DNA of 34,951 bases from a virus: IMG/VR virus record IMGVR_UViG_3300050026_000390, positions 1 through 34,951 of that record; one strand, 5' to 3'. Of the stretch, positions 23,891 to 31,577 are shown in pieces. Position 1 is the first letter of the stretch. The number at the start of each line of letters is the position of its first letter. A program made the position numbers and the translations under genes. The notes under the pieces are model-generated. The model was not told the origin of the DNA. It made no database searches and worked only from the letters and a program-made list of their open reading frames with translations.

Positions 23891-24605
23891 TTTCTTTCTC
23901 CTCAAATAAACCCTGCCAACCGTTAAGGATTGACTTGTTTATTATATTTATTGGGTTAGGTTGTTTAGATAACATTTCAATTTGTTTTTTAGCCGAACTT
24001 TCAATAAGTGTTTTCTTTTTAGATATTCGATAATCTATCCATTCAGACCAGACTTTTATAAATTCATCATTATTTAATTTATCTGGAAGTAATGAGAGAA
24101 AATATTCGGGGGTTTTGTTTTTGTCTATTTTCTTCTTCTCTGGTTTTATTTTATTTCCTTTTATTTGTGTATTTAATTCCAAATTAATGAGGGTAATTTC
24201 AGGATTAATGAGGGTAATTTCAGGATTAATAAGGTATTCAGCAAAAACAGATAGGTATTTGCGTTTTTTTGTAGCTTCAAAATATCTCTTTTGTATGCCA
24301 TTGGAAGTAAGAACCCCATACTTTTCATACTTATTTTTATCAAAAATACCATAATTAATAGCATCAGTTATTACGTTAATAACCGTTATTAAATCAGAAT
24401 TAACCCGTCTTGAAGTCAATAATTGTTCCTTTTCAGACCATTGATAATAATATCCAAGATCATCATAAATTTTAGATAAAACTATAATAACAACCCAACA
24501 ACCTTCAGCCTTATATTTAGCTGAAATCATCTGGAATTTATCGTCATAATCAAAATCTATATCAAGAGGGAAGTAAGACAATCCCGTCTCTGTTGGACGC
24601 GCCAT
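23769..24605 (-). CDS. DUF4373 / Lin1244-like replication protein, 278 aa
   Basis: The N-terminal domain (MARPTETGLSYFPLDIDFDY, then AEGCWVVIIVLSKIYDDLGY) matches the DUF4373 (Lin1244/Lin1753-like) winged-helix family found in phage replication initiators. A Lys-rich linker follows, then a C-terminal helix set (WSEWIDYRISKKKTLIESSA, NPINIINKSILNGWQGLFEE) like the DnaD-type tail. The linker holds a 21-nt direct duplication giving INPEITL twice. Located next to the helicase loader, it probably acts as initiator or primosome partner. Confidence 0.78.
   Translation of the reverse strand: MARPTETGLSYFPLDIDFDYDDKFQMISAKYKAEGCWVVIIVLSKIYDDLGYYYQWSEKEQLLTSRRVNSDLITVINVITDAINYGIFDKNKYEKYGVLTSNGIQKRYFEATKKRKYLSVFAEYLINPEITLINPEITLINLELNTQIKGNKIKPEKKKIDKNKTPEYFLSLLPDKLNNDEFIKVWSEWIDYRISKKKTLIESSAKKQIEMLSKQPNPINIINKSILNGWQGLFEEKENGTNNGFSKPSGQKKYEYQSGNSSGFQVIGESVGDTQKTS
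24183..24224. repeat. 21-nt direct repeat inside the DUF4373-like gene
   Basis: The 21-bp unit beginning attaatgaggg occurs twice in tandem and is followed by a partial third copy. It encodes INPEITL repeats in the linker and keeps the frame. A slippage-type duplication. Confidence 0.8.
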
Positions 24606-24613
24606 TAAGCCCC

Positions 24614-24778
24614 CTATTGGATAATCGTTAAGGATTTTTTCCCTTTCCCTTTGAGTGGGATGTTACATTTCTTTAAATACAATATTAATGTAGGGGATGA
24701 TATCCCAAGTTTTTTACAAACAGCAGAATTACTATTCTCTTTGTAAAGTTTCTCCAACTCCTTTTTTGTTATTTCCAT
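24614..24778 (-). CDS. small HTH protein, 54 aa
   Basis: The start at 24778 (MEITKKELEKLYKENSNSAV) has AGAGG upstream. The pattern ITKKELEKLYKE..SAVCKKLGISSPTLILYLKK reads as a helix-turn-helix with recognition helix around SSPTLILYLKK. The C-terminus is basic. It may be a small DNA-binding regulator in the replication operon. An upstream in-frame extension would be hydrophobic and has no ribosome-binding site. Confidence 0.6.
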   Translation of the reverse strand: MEITKKELEKLYKENSNSAVCKKLGISSPTLILYLKKCNIPLKGKGKKSLTIIQ

Positions 24779-24817
24779 TTTTATATTCCTCTTAAAGTAA
24801 GTAAATAAAATGATAGC

Positions 24818-24848
24818 AAAACATACGAAACTGAACAATGACTGTCAA
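24818..24848 (-). promoter_or_regulatory. candidate promoter upstream of the HTH/replication genes
   Basis: On the minus strand TTG (24846-24848), a 20-nt spacer and TATGTTTT (24818-24825) approximate the TTG...TAnnTTTG consensus with one mismatch. It lies between the helicase gene and the small HTH gene. Confidence 0.4.
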
Positions 24849-24850
24849 CT

Positions 24851-26014
24851 TTATTCGTAATATACATTAGTCAATTGTTTACCATTGCTTTCGATATGCC
24901 ATAAATTATATTTTGGCTCAATTAGTTTTAAGTCCTCAAGTTTCCCAAACCTATTGTAATTTTGGCACATGTCAACTATCATAGCTTTTTCTTTTTCTGG
25001 GTGTGGTCTTATAGCTCTACCGGACATTTGATAATATAAAGCCAATGATCGCGTTGGTCTCGCAAGTACAACCGTCTCAAGTTCGGGAAAATCAAAGCCA
25101 TGAGTAAGAACTCCAACATTTGCAACTGCTTTTATTTCGCCTTTCTTAAACCCTTCAATAATTTCGGTTCTTTCTTTTGGTTTTGTTTGTGCGGAAACTG
25201 TTTGTATAACCCCGCTAAATCTATCCACAAGAAAATCCGATTCTTCAACAAATCTTGTAAAGATCAAAATATTTTTTCTGTTTATTTCAAGAAGTCTTTC
25301 AACTACTTTTACAAGTTTATCTTGAAAATTAATTTCTTTATAATGAGATTTTACGGATTCGTCTGTATAATCGGCTCCAGTAGAATTTAATCTCAACTTA
25401 TGGGAATCAAATCCGTTTACCTGATGATATTCAAGTTTAGATAAATAGCCCTTTTCAAAAAGATCTCCAGTTTGAATATGATAAATAACTTTGTGAAATA
25501 TTCTTGGTCTTGTACGAGTAATAAATTTAAGGATTGAACCGCCAAACCCATCCGTGGTTAGCCGGTAGGGTGTTGCGGTCAACCCAATTATCTTTTCTCC
25601 TACTACTTCAAAAAACTTTTTATACATCCCGGTTTTTGAATTTACATAATGACATTCATCCACTATAATATTTTTGAAATGCTTGAACGTTTCAGGGTTG
25701 CAATTATTGACCGATCCGATTGTAGCAAAAGTTAGATTACTTATTTGTTTTGAGTTGAATGAAGCTGAAAAAATAGAACAATCCGAAACTCCATAGGATA
25801 AAAGTTTATTATAGTTTTGTTCTAAGATTTCTTTGTTCGGTTGGAAAACTAAAGTAGGTTCGCTTAGTTCTTTTGCAATGCTGGCTATTATGAGAGACTT
25901 ACCGGCGCCGGTTGGAAGTACTTCAATAACCGGATGAGTGTTTTTAGAATCTTTGAAATAATCAAGGGCGTTATTTTTAGCTTCGGATTGATATTCTCTT
26001 AAAATATAGGTCAA
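24851..26014 (-). CDS. superfamily II DEAD/DEAH-box helicase, 387 aa
   Basis: DNA or RNA unwinding ATPase of the UvrB/Hef/Res type. Motifs in order: Q-like start REYQSEA at 7-13; Walker A LPTGAGKS at 33-40; Walker B DECH at 119-122; motif III GLTATPYR at 144-151; motif V-like THGFDFPELETVV; motif VI QMSGRAIRP. The length of 387 fits a two-RecA-domain core with few extras. It lies upstream of the replication genes. Its mRNA leader contains a pseudoknot-terminator structure (26027-26114), so expression may be attenuated. Confidence 0.87.
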   Translation of the reverse strand: MTYILREYQSEAKNNALDYFKDSKNTHPVIEVLPTGAGKSLIIASIAKELSEPTLVFQPNKEILEQNYNKLLSYGVSDCSIFSASFNSKQISNLTFATIGSVNNCNPETFKHFKNIIVDECHYVNSKTGMYKKFFEVVGEKIIGLTATPYRLTTDGFGGSILKFITRTRPRIFHKVIYHIQTGDLFEKGYLSKLEYHQVNGFDSHKLRLNSTGADYTDESVKSHYKEINFQDKLVKVVERLLEINRKNILIFTRFVEESDFLVDRFSGVIQTVSAQTKPKERTEIIEGFKKGEIKAVANVGVLTHGFDFPELETVVLARPTRSLALYYQMSGRAIRPHPEKEKAMIVDMCQNYNRFGKLEDLKLIEPKYNLWHIESNGKQLTNVYYE

Positions 26015-26026
26015 GATAACCTCATT

Positions 26027-26114
26027 AAAAAAGCCCTTTCCACATAATGCGAGTTATGCAAAAAGAGCTTTTGTAAAAGAGAAAAGAAAAATATTTATGT
26101 TTAATGTCTCGCAC
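26027..26114 (-). ncRNA. pseudoknotted terminator-like RNA before the helicase gene
   Basis: On the minus strand an 18-bp stem (26054-26071 with 26030-26047) contains four G-U or U-G pairs, a 6-nt loop CTCGCA and a following TTTTTT. The wobble pairs are valid only on this strand. The entire loop can pair with TGCGAG at 26108-26113, 36 nt upstream, making a pseudoknot or kissing-like contact. A TTG-N19-TATATTTG promoter lies 46 nt upstream. It may be an attenuator controlling the helicase operon or a small terminated RNA. Confidence 0.6.
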
Positions 26115-26159
26115 CACTAAACTCGTTTTAATAAAAATTAGTTTCAAAATTTCACTTCA

Positions 26160-26189
26160 CAAATATAAGAAAATTTCTGATTAATTCAA
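26160..26189 (-). promoter_or_regulatory. Bacteroidota-type promoter upstream of helicase leader
   Basis: On the minus strand TTG (26187-26189), a 19-nt spacer and a perfect -7 box TATATTTG (26160-26167). The spacing is identical to that of the plus-strand promoter at 26990-27019. Confidence 0.7.
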
Positions 26190-26201
26190 CTTCATTTGCA
26201 A

Positions 26202-26423
26202 TTATTTTTTAGCTGTTTTTGGTTCAAGTTGCTTAAGGAAATCAATATCGGGCACTTTCCCTAAAAGTTTGTAATACTCCATTTCGAGCTTAATTGAGGA
26301 TAGTATTTTACCCGTTGCATTTGTAACAGCGTTTACATTTGCCGCGCTTGTCGTTCCGGTTCTTACCTTATCAATTTCTTCAGATAAGATTGTTCTTAAA
26401 TCGTTAAGTGATTTTGTTTGCAT
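26202..26423 (-). CDS. conserved phage hypothetical, helical, 73 aa
   Basis: A small helix-rich protein (MQTKSLNDLRTILSEEIDKV, then NAVTNATGKILSSIKLEMEY). The pattern of an N-terminal SLNDLR.ILSEEI helix and a central NVNAVTNATGKIL segment is one I associate with small conserved phage proteins of unknown role. It overlaps the 131-aa zinc gene upstream by 28 nt. Confidence 0.65.
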   Translation of the reverse strand: MQTKSLNDLRTILSEEIDKVRTGTTSAANVNAVTNATGKILSSIKLEMEYYKLLGKVPDIDFLKQLEPKTAKK

Positions 26424-26791
26424 TTCTTTAACTCCCGTTTTAGTGTTAGATATAATCGTTTTATTTCGACCAATTCCTGAGGAATATCTTTAGGTTGCAA
26501 TACTGAATGAGCAATTATATATTTTACTATATATTTTTTATCTAAATTTTCTACATCAATTTTATTTCTTATTTTCTGTTTATCCAATATTTCTTTTCTG
26601 TGATTCCAATAATATCTTCTATTAGCCTCAATATTAAGTTCTCTATTTGGCGGTTTTCTAATTCTTAAACCAAAACATTTTTTACAATAACACCCCCTAT
26701 CTATTTCTCCCCATCTATTAATCCTATTACGCTTGTAAAATTCATCTATTGGTTTTTCTACTTTACATTTACTACAAACCTTAGTCTCCAC
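26396..26791 (-). CDS. zinc-finger protein, possible HNH-like, 131 aa
   Basis: The N-terminus METKVCSKCKVEKPIDEFYK and then GCYCKKCFGLR supply two CxxC pairs, the zinc knuckle seen in small phage HNH-like or recombination-type proteins. The remainder is a basic helical region (RYYWNHRKEILDKQKIRNK) without a clear HNH catalytic histidine pair. It is probably DNA-binding. First substantial gene of the minus-strand early transcript. Confidence 0.65.
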   Translation of the reverse strand: METKVCSKCKVEKPIDEFYKRNRINRWGEIDRGCYCKKCFGLRIRKPPNRELNIEANRRYYWNHRKEILDKQKIRNKIDVENLDKKYIVKYIIAHSVLQPKDIPQELVEIKRLYLTLKRELKKCKQNHLTI

Positions 26792-26822
26792 TTTGTGTCT
26801 CTCTCCTTTATTTTATGGATAA

Positions 26823-26888
26823 TTATTTAGCTGAATCAAATAGGTCTTCTATGTTTTGTTGGCTTTCCAGAAACTCAATGTATTCCAT
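26823..26888 (-). CDS. possible micro-protein, 21 aa
   Basis: ATG at 26888 with GGAG 8 nt upstream; the product is acidic (MEYIEFLESQQNIEDLFDSA...). It is the first frame downstream of the divergent promoter region on the minus strand. The good ribosome-binding site is the only support. Confidence 0.3.
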   Translation of the reverse strand: MEYIEFLESQQNIEDLFDSAK

Positions 26889-26989
26889 TTTCTCAACTCC
26901 GTGAAAGAATATATTAATTGATAGTGCAAATTATAAAATGTTTTCAATATATCCTAATGAAAAAATCATTACATAGTAAAATTATTTCC

Positions 26990-27019
26990 TTGACATTCCG
27001 GTTTATTATGCTATATTTG
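26990..27019 (+). promoter_or_regulatory. Bacteroidota-type promoter for plus-strand early operon
   Basis: TTG (26990-26992), a 19-nt spacer and a perfect TATATTTG (27012-27019) lie 35 nt before the AbrB-like gene. This is the best consensus match in the window and probably drives the plus-strand early operon. It also contains TTGACA, like a sigma-70 -35 box. Confidence 0.75.
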
Positions 27020-27054
27020 TAATTAACAATTAAATCAATTAAGGAGAATTCATC

Positions 27055-27264
27055 ATGTCGGAACAATTAATCAAGATTAAAGAATATACTATTATGAAAT
27101 CAGGCGGAGCATCAAAAGTAATTGCACTTCCTAAAATTTGGATGAACGACAACAATGTGGATTGTAAATCAAGACTCGATATGTACCGTGCAAATATTGA
27201 CGGCAAGGACGTTTTAGTTATTGCAAAACAAACCGAAGAAAAGAAGAACAAGAAATCTAAATAG
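27055..27264 (+). CDS. AbrB-like small regulator, 69 aa
   Basis: A short protein (MSEQLIKIKEYTIMKSGGAS...) whose segment KSGGASKVIALPKIWMNDN resembles the SpoVT/AbrB swapped-hairpin beta-alpha-beta DNA-binding fold (a ..S..VTLP..W pattern). The C-terminus is Lys/Glu-rich. GGAGAAT precedes the start. As the first gene after the early promoter, it is well placed to be an autoregulator or early-late switch. The fold is inferred from pattern. Confidence 0.65.
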   Translation: MSEQLIKIKEYTIMKSGGASKVIALPKIWMNDNNVDCKSRLDMYRANIDGKDVLVIAKQTEEKKNKKSK

Positions 27265-27272
27265 GAGAGATT

Positions 27273-28115
27273 ATGAGCGTAAAAGGCTTCAAGGTTTTTA
27301 ATCCAGATTTTACCTGTCACGGTTTTCAATATGCAGAGAATACAAAATTCAAATTCGATGGAGCAATTAAAATCTGTTCATCGGGCTTTCACTTTTGCGA
27401 AAAAGCATCAGACTGTTTTTCTTATTATTCTTTCGATCCCAAAAACATAGTTTGCGAAGTTGAAGGGCTTGGGAAAATCGAAAGCGAAGAAAGCGATTCG
27501 AAAAAATGTACAGATGAAATTCTTATCGGAAGAAAATTAACCTGGGATGAGGTTTTGAAGGTTGCTAACGAAGGTTCTAATAATGCTGGATTGGCTAATA
27601 GCGGTAACTGGAATAGCGGTTACAGGAATAGCGGTGACAGTAATAGCGGTAACAGGAATAGCGGTAACTGGAATAGCGGTAACAGTAATAGCGGTGACAG
27701 TAATAGCGGTAACTGGAATAGCGGTTACAGGAATAGCGGTGACAGTAATAGCGGTTACAGGAATAGCGGCGCGTTCTGCCTCGACAATAACCCCAAATTG
27801 TTTTTATTCGACAAACCAACAAATATAAATGTTCGTGATTGGGAAAATACAGAAGTTATAAAAACTATGAGAAATTTACTCGAAATAAACGAGTGGATTT
27901 ACAAAAACTCAATGACAGATGAAGAAAAAGAAAAATTTCCGACCTATAAAACCACCGGCGGTTATCTTAAAACAAAAACATTGCACGAAGCCTGGGAAGA
28001 TATGTGGAGCAATCTTGAGAAAGAAAAGAAACAACTATTCTTAGACCTTCCGAATTTTGATGCGGAAAAATTTAAGATCATAACCGGAGTAGATGTTTCG
28101 GAGGATTTGAAATGA
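27273..28115 (+). CDS. DUF7666-like protein with NSG(N/Y/D)(W/R/S) pentapeptide repeats, 280 aa
   Basis: The N-terminus (MSVKGFKVFNPDFTCHGFQY, then ICSSGFHFCEKASDCFSYYS) matches the DUF7666 domain of phage and bacterial proteins. After about residue 108 come 11 full tandem 5-residue units plus a final variant (NSGNW, NSGYR, NSGDS ...), then a helical C-terminal domain. The repeats resemble pentapeptide or beta-solenoid proteins that can mimic DNA, but they are only about 60 residues long. Family proteins often carry the same repeats. Function unknown. Confidence 0.75.
   Translation: MSVKGFKVFNPDFTCHGFQYAENTKFKFDGAIKICSSGFHFCEKASDCFSYYSFDPKNIVCEVEGLGKIESEESDSKKCTDEILIGRKLTWDEVLKVANEGSNNAGLANSGNWNSGYRNSGDSNSGNRNSGNWNSGNSNSGDSNSGNWNSGYRNSGDSNSGYRNSGAFCLDNNPKLFLFDKPTNINVRDWENTEVIKTMRNLLEINEWIYKNSMTDEEKEKFPTYKTTGGYLKTKTLHEAWEDMWSNLEKEKKQLFLDLPNFDAEKFKIITGVDVSEDLK
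27597..27776 (+). repeat. 15-bp tandem repeats, AATAGCGGT plus variable six bases
   Basis: Eleven full units start every 15 bp from 27597, with a twelfth variant at 27762. The first nine bases AATAGCGGT are invariant in the full units. The last six vary among AACTGG, TACAGG, GACAGT, AACAGG and AACAGT, giving N/Y/D at position 4 and W/R/S at position 5. No frame is broken. Confidence 0.95.
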
Positions 28116-28405
28116 AAACCCGTGAACTAAATTTACCAGATTGTAAAAGCTGTTGCGGAAGTGGTGAACAAATAGATTCGTCAAAGATTCACAGTAATAC
28201 TATTGATATCCCTTACAAAATCTGTCGTAATTGCGGAGGCTCTGGGGTTGATCCGAATTATGAGGAAGATGCACCTAAAGTTTATTTCTCAAGTTGTTGC
28301 GGTACTGAAATCAAAGATCCAATCCATTTCGATTATCAAAGATGTCCGGATTGTGGCGAAGGATGCACGCTTGAAGATGAAGATGGGGTAGAATGTGAAG
28401 ATTAA
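28112..28405 (+). CDS. zinc-ribbon protein with DnaJ-like CxxC motifs, 97 aa
   Basis: Several Cys pairs: PDCKSCCGSGEQ, then KICRNCGGSGVD (both like DnaJ CxxCxGxG), then SSCCGTEI and RCPDCGEGC. The acidic tail is EDEDGVECED. It overlaps the previous gene by 4 nt (ATGA). Likely a metal-binding adaptor; partner unknown. Confidence 0.75.
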   Translation: MKTRELNLPDCKSCCGSGEQIDSSKIHSNTIDIPYKICRNCGGSGVDPNYEEDAPKVYFSSCCGTEIKDPIHFDYQRCPDCGEGCTLEDEDGVECED

Positions 28406-28709
28406 AATCAAAGCATCGAAGACCGCCACCAAAGATATTTTTACCCCCGACAAAGAAAGTCTTAAAACTTTTATCAGGTCAAAAGGGTTCAAAGTATTTC
28501 ATAATTTTCAAGGCAATACCGGAATAATTTTAGGAGCCGATCACGATGTCGAAAGTGTACTATCAGACATTGACAAAGCAGAAAGAGTAGCCATTTTCAC
28601 AAACCCAAATTATAACATGGGACATTCGCTATCCCTTATACTGAATAATAAATTAGAATGTTACGACATTGGAATAATAAAAGAAACCTTTATTGAGGTT
28701 ATAAAATGA
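28395..28709 (+). CDS. hypothetical alpha/beta protein, 104 aa
   Basis: A GTG start at 28395 overlaps the preceding gene by 11 nt. The product (VKIKIKASKTATKDIFTPDK...) has alternating beta strands and helices (FKVFHNFQGNTGIILGADHD). No motif recognised. The frame is tightly packed in the early operon, which supports it. Confidence 0.6.
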   Translation: MKIKIKASKTATKDIFTPDKESLKTFIRSKGFKVFHNFQGNTGIILGADHDVESVLSDIDKAERVAIFTNPNYNMGHSLSLILNNKLECYDIGIIKETFIEVIK

Positions 28710-28804
28710 AAACTAAATCTTATCGCATATTTATAAACAACGTACCAGTGCTATTCGTGAATCAGAATATTAGCATTTGGTATAATAGAATAATTCTAAA
28801 TTGA
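28706..28804 (+). CDS. micro-protein, 32 aa
   Basis: The ATG overlaps the preceding stop (ATGA). The product (MKTKSYRIFINNVPVLFVNQ...) is beta-like and basic. Coupling supports it, but it is too short to assign. Confidence 0.4.
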   Translation: MKTKSYRIFINNVPVLFVNQNISIWYNRIILN

Positions 28805-28811
28805 GGTCAAC

Positions 28812-29006
28812 ATGACAAAAAATCAATCAAAACTATTTAACATAATTTCCGATGAATTAATCGGATATGTCAACAAAGAAGAAATAAACGAAGTTACTGA
28901 CAAAATAATCCATCGGGTTGAATCTGAAAGATTAATCATTCTCAATACAAATGATGTTGAGAACGTGCTAAATAATTCACAAACAAGTCAACTCATTAAG
29001 GGTTGA
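28812..29006 (+). CDS. hypothetical protein, 64 aa
   Basis: A small acidic helical protein (MTKNQSKLFNIISDELIGYV..., then INEVTDKIIHRVESERLIIL). GAGG lies 5-6 nt before the ATG. It is in the early operon just before the nuclease gene. Family not recognised. Confidence 0.6.
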   Translation: MTKNQSKLFNIISDELIGYVNKEEINEVTDKIIHRVESERLIILNTNDVENVLNNSQTSQLIKG

Positions 29007-29016
29007 TAAAGGAGGA

Positions 29017-29598
29017 ATGTTGTTAGAGTTCAATCCGGATATTCACGAATACAAAGAAAATGGAATAAAGATCCCGTCCGTTACTCAAATCCTGGAAGAA
29101 TCTGGATTAGTAGATTTATCCTGGATTAGTCCCGAATTATTGGAAGCAAAAGCGGACTTAGGGCATAAGGTTCATCAAACTACAGAATATTATGATAACG
29201 ATACTTTAGACGTTGAATCATTAGACCCATTACTCGAAGGCTATTTAGAGGGATGGATAAAATTCAAGGCTGATTATAAATTTGAAGTTCTTGAATCTGA
29301 ATTGCAATTATTTCATAAGGTTTACAGATACGCCGGGACGATTGACAGGATAGGGAAAGACTTAACTTTGCTTGATATAAAAACGGGCATTATGACACAG
29401 TCTCATCGAATCCAAACAATGGGCTATAAATTATTATACGATCAAGACAAAAAACCAAAAGAACAAATTAAGAAACGGCTATGTGTTTACCTCGATGAGT
29501 TTGGTAAATATAAAGTAGCTCAACACGAAAATTCAAATGACAAAAACATTTTTCTAAGCGCACTAACAATAACTAATTTTAAGCGAGGTTCTAAATGA
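29017..29598 (+). CDS. PD-(D/E)XK nuclease, Cas4/RecB-like, 193 aa
   Basis: Likely 5'-3' or single-strand exonuclease for phage recombination. Motifs: GHKVH at 49-53, acid near E95, AGTIDRIG at 106-113 (D110), LDIKTG at 119-124 (D120, K122) and QTMGY at 133-137, the full RecB-type set. It stands before a coiled-coil gene and an ERF annealing gene, the usual nuclease plus annealase pairing. GGAGG lies unusually close to the ATG (1 nt), so the TTG three bases later could be the true start. Confidence 0.85.
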   Translation: MLLEFNPDIHEYKENGIKIPSVTQILEESGLVDLSWISPELLEAKADLGHKVHQTTEYYDNDTLDVESLDPLLEGYLEGWIKFKADYKFEVLESELQLFHKVYRYAGTIDRIGKDLTLLDIKTGIMTQSHRIQTMGYKLLYDQDKKPKEQIKKRLCVYLDEFGKYKVAQHENSNDKNIFLSALTITNFKRGSK

Positions 29599-30269
29599 GT
29601 ATTAATGTAAGTATCGATACCGAAAAAGTTGAACAATCCACAGACGTTCAAATCCTTTGCAAAAATGCAGAGATAACAATTTCAAATCAAGGCGACTATG
29701 ATTCAGCTGCAATTATTTTGAAACAAGTTAAAGCTCGTTACAATGAACTTGATAAACAGCGCAAAGAAATAACCAAGCCTTTAGATGAAGCAAAAAAATC
29801 AGTTATGAATTTATTTTCAAGCCCACTTTCACTTTTAGAAAAAGCCGAATCATACATTAAATCCAAAATGATAGGATATACTGAAGAACAGGAAAGAATA
29901 GCCCGCGAAAAGCAAAAAGAACTTCAAAGATTAGCCGATGCGGAAACCGCACGACAAAAAAAGATTCTTGATGAAAAAATAGCACGAGCCGAAGCAAGCG
30001 GGAAAACCGAAAAAGTTGAAACATTACAACAGCAGAAAGAAGAAATCATTCCCATTGTTGCGCCGGTTGTTGCTCCGCAAATCAATAAACCCGCCGGAGT
30101 ATCTTATCGGGATAAATATACACCTGAAATCATTGACATTAATCTCATCCCTCGTGAGTATCTCATTCCAAACATGCAGGCGATTGAAAAAATAGGCCAG
30201 GCCACGAAGGGTTCAATTTCTATTCCCGGAATCAAATTTATTCAATCAAAAATTTTAGCAAGTAGATAA
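29595..30269 (+). CDS. coiled-coil recombination-module protein, 224 aa
   Basis: A helical protein with a long coiled coil at about residues 85-150 (EEQERIAREKQKELQRLADA, then KIARAEASGKTEKVETLQQQ). A C-terminal domain follows (PEIIDINLIPREYLIPNMQA). It overlaps the nuclease gene by 4 nt and precedes the ERF gene. Proteins of this design commonly accompany ERF or RecT genes in phages; their exact role is unclear. Confidence 0.72.
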   Translation: MSINVSIDTEKVEQSTDVQILCKNAEITISNQGDYDSAAIILKQVKARYNELDKQRKEITKPLDEAKKSVMNLFSSPLSLLEKAESYIKSKMIGYTEEQERIAREKQKELQRLADAETARQKKILDEKIARAEASGKTEKVETLQQQKEEIIPIVAPVVAPQINKPAGVSYRDKYTPEIIDINLIPREYLIPNMQAIEKIGQATKGSISIPGIKFIQSKILASR

Positions 30270-30282
30270 AAGGACAATAATT

Positions 30283-31008
30283 ATGGAATCAGAATCAAAA
30301 GAATTAATGAACTACTCACCACAAGGGTTAATAGCACAAGCACTTGACCAAAAGTTGCCGGTGGAGACCTTAGAGCGATTAATGGACTTATCGGAACGTT
30401 GGCAAGCAAATCAAGCTAAATCCGCTTTCTTAAAAGCTATGAATCAATTTCAGTGTGAAGTTCCTGAAATCATTAAAACAAAACAGGGGCATAATAATAA
30501 ATTTGCGCCTCTATCTAAAATCACAAAAACAATTCAACCCGCTTTAGAAAAATGCGGACTCTCTTATCGATGGAAGTTTGAAGACGTTGAGAATCAAATA
30601 AAATGTTCCTGCATAGTTAGTCATATTGCGGGACATTCCGAAATCGATTCAATGACAGCCGGTAAAGATAGTAGTGGGAACAAAAGTGAAATTCACGCTA
30701 TTGGAAGCACGAGAACATATTTACAGCGTTACACTTTAATAGGCGCATTAGGATTAAGTACGGCAGATCAAGACAATGACGGTCAAGGCGAACAAAAGCC
30801 AAAAGTTGAAGCTCCGAAACAAATCGACAAGGTTCTGAATATCATTTCAAAGATTCACGCAAAAACAAAGGTTGTAGATCTTGAAAGATTGGATTCGCTT
30901 ATTATGGCGGTCGAGGCACTTGACAAACGTAAAGAATATTTAACTGCATACACGGCACAATTAAAGAAAGTTGGTTATAAATACGAACCGGAAATTATAA
31001 TTAAATAG
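30283..31008 (+). CDS. erf: ERF-family single-strand annealing protein, 241 aa
   Basis: Anneals complementary single strands in phage recombination. The ERF core is recognisable: FLKAMNQFQCEVPEIIKTKQ, then FAPLSKITKTIQPALEKCGL, then SEIHAIGSTRTYLQRYTLIG and ALGLSTADQDNDGQG. The length is typical. It follows the Cas4-like nuclease and precedes a NinB-like gene. No single-strand binding protein gene is visible in the window. Confidence 0.87.
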   Translation: MESESKELMNYSPQGLIAQALDQKLPVETLERLMDLSERWQANQAKSAFLKAMNQFQCEVPEIIKTKQGHNNKFAPLSKITKTIQPALEKCGLSYRWKFEDVENQIKCSCIVSHIAGHSEIDSMTAGKDSSGNKSEIHAIGSTRTYLQRYTLIGALGLSTADQDNDGQGEQKPKVEAPKQIDKVLNIISKIHAKTKVVDLERLDSLIMAVEALDKRKEYLTAYTAQLKKVGYKYEPEIIIK

Positions 31009-31015
31009 GTTGGCA

Positions 31016-31537
31016 ATGCCTGAACTTTTTATCAGATTAAAAATAAACGTAAATTCCGAACCCGAACTTTTAGCCGAAGACAGAATAAAGGTTCGGGAGT
31101 TCTATTCAAAGCGTGCCGGACAAACTTGTGAATGGTTGTTGAGAGACGAACAAGAAATAAGATCATTGAAAGCGAATAGATACTATTGGTCAATGGTCCT
31201 AACGGCTTTTTGCCCCGAACATTTTGGAGATCCTGTAAATGTTCACGAATATTATTCAAAAAAATTTTTAACTCAAGAAGACGTTATTGATATTCAAGAA
31301 GATTCATTTGGAGACACCTTAAGCAAGATAACAAAATATGCCTCACGAACAAAAAACACTATCATGAAAGAGCAAATTAATGATCATATTTTCAAAATTA
31401 ACTGGGTGAGATCAACTGCGACATTGACAAAAAAAATGATGAAGGACTATGTAGACAAAATCATGTTAGACGGGAATGAACGAGGGATTGAGTTTATGGA
31501 TATAAAGCAATTTGATGAATATAAAAATTGCAGGTAA
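31016..31537 (+). CDS. NinB-like recombination protein, 173 aa
   Basis: The segment RSLKANRYYWSMVLTAFCPE followed by VNVHEYYSKKFLTQ and a C-terminal DYVDKIMLDGNERGIEFMDI matches the NinB/Orf-like family, which binds single-stranded DNA and assists recombination. The ATG at 31016 is preferred over a TTG two codons upstream because AGG lies just before it. The next promoter, at 31545-31575, lies just after its stop. Confidence 0.72.
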   Translation: MPELFIRLKINVNSEPELLAEDRIKVREFYSKRAGQTCEWLLRDEQEIRSLKANRYYWSMVLTAFCPEHFGDPVNVHEYYSKKFLTQEDVIDIQEDSFGDTLSKITKYASRTKNTIMKEQINDHIFKINWVRSTATLTKKMMKDYVDKIMLDGNERGIEFMDIKQFDEYKNCR

Positions 31538-31544
31538 AATATCT

Positions 31545-31575
31545 TTGGAACAAATCAAATAATTTCTTAACTTTG
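31545..31575 (+). promoter_or_regulatory. Bacteroidota-type promoter before pseudoknot RNA
   Basis: TTTG (TTG at 31545-31547), a 20-nt spacer and TAACTTTG (31568-31575) match TTG...TAnnTTTG. Transcription would begin about at the first base of the structured RNA. Confidence 0.6.
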
Positions 31576-31577
31576 GT

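Noticed and set aside
27597-27776. CRISPR array
   Set aside because: Units are 15 bp with no spacers of constant length and unique sequence, and the array stays in frame in a protein gene.
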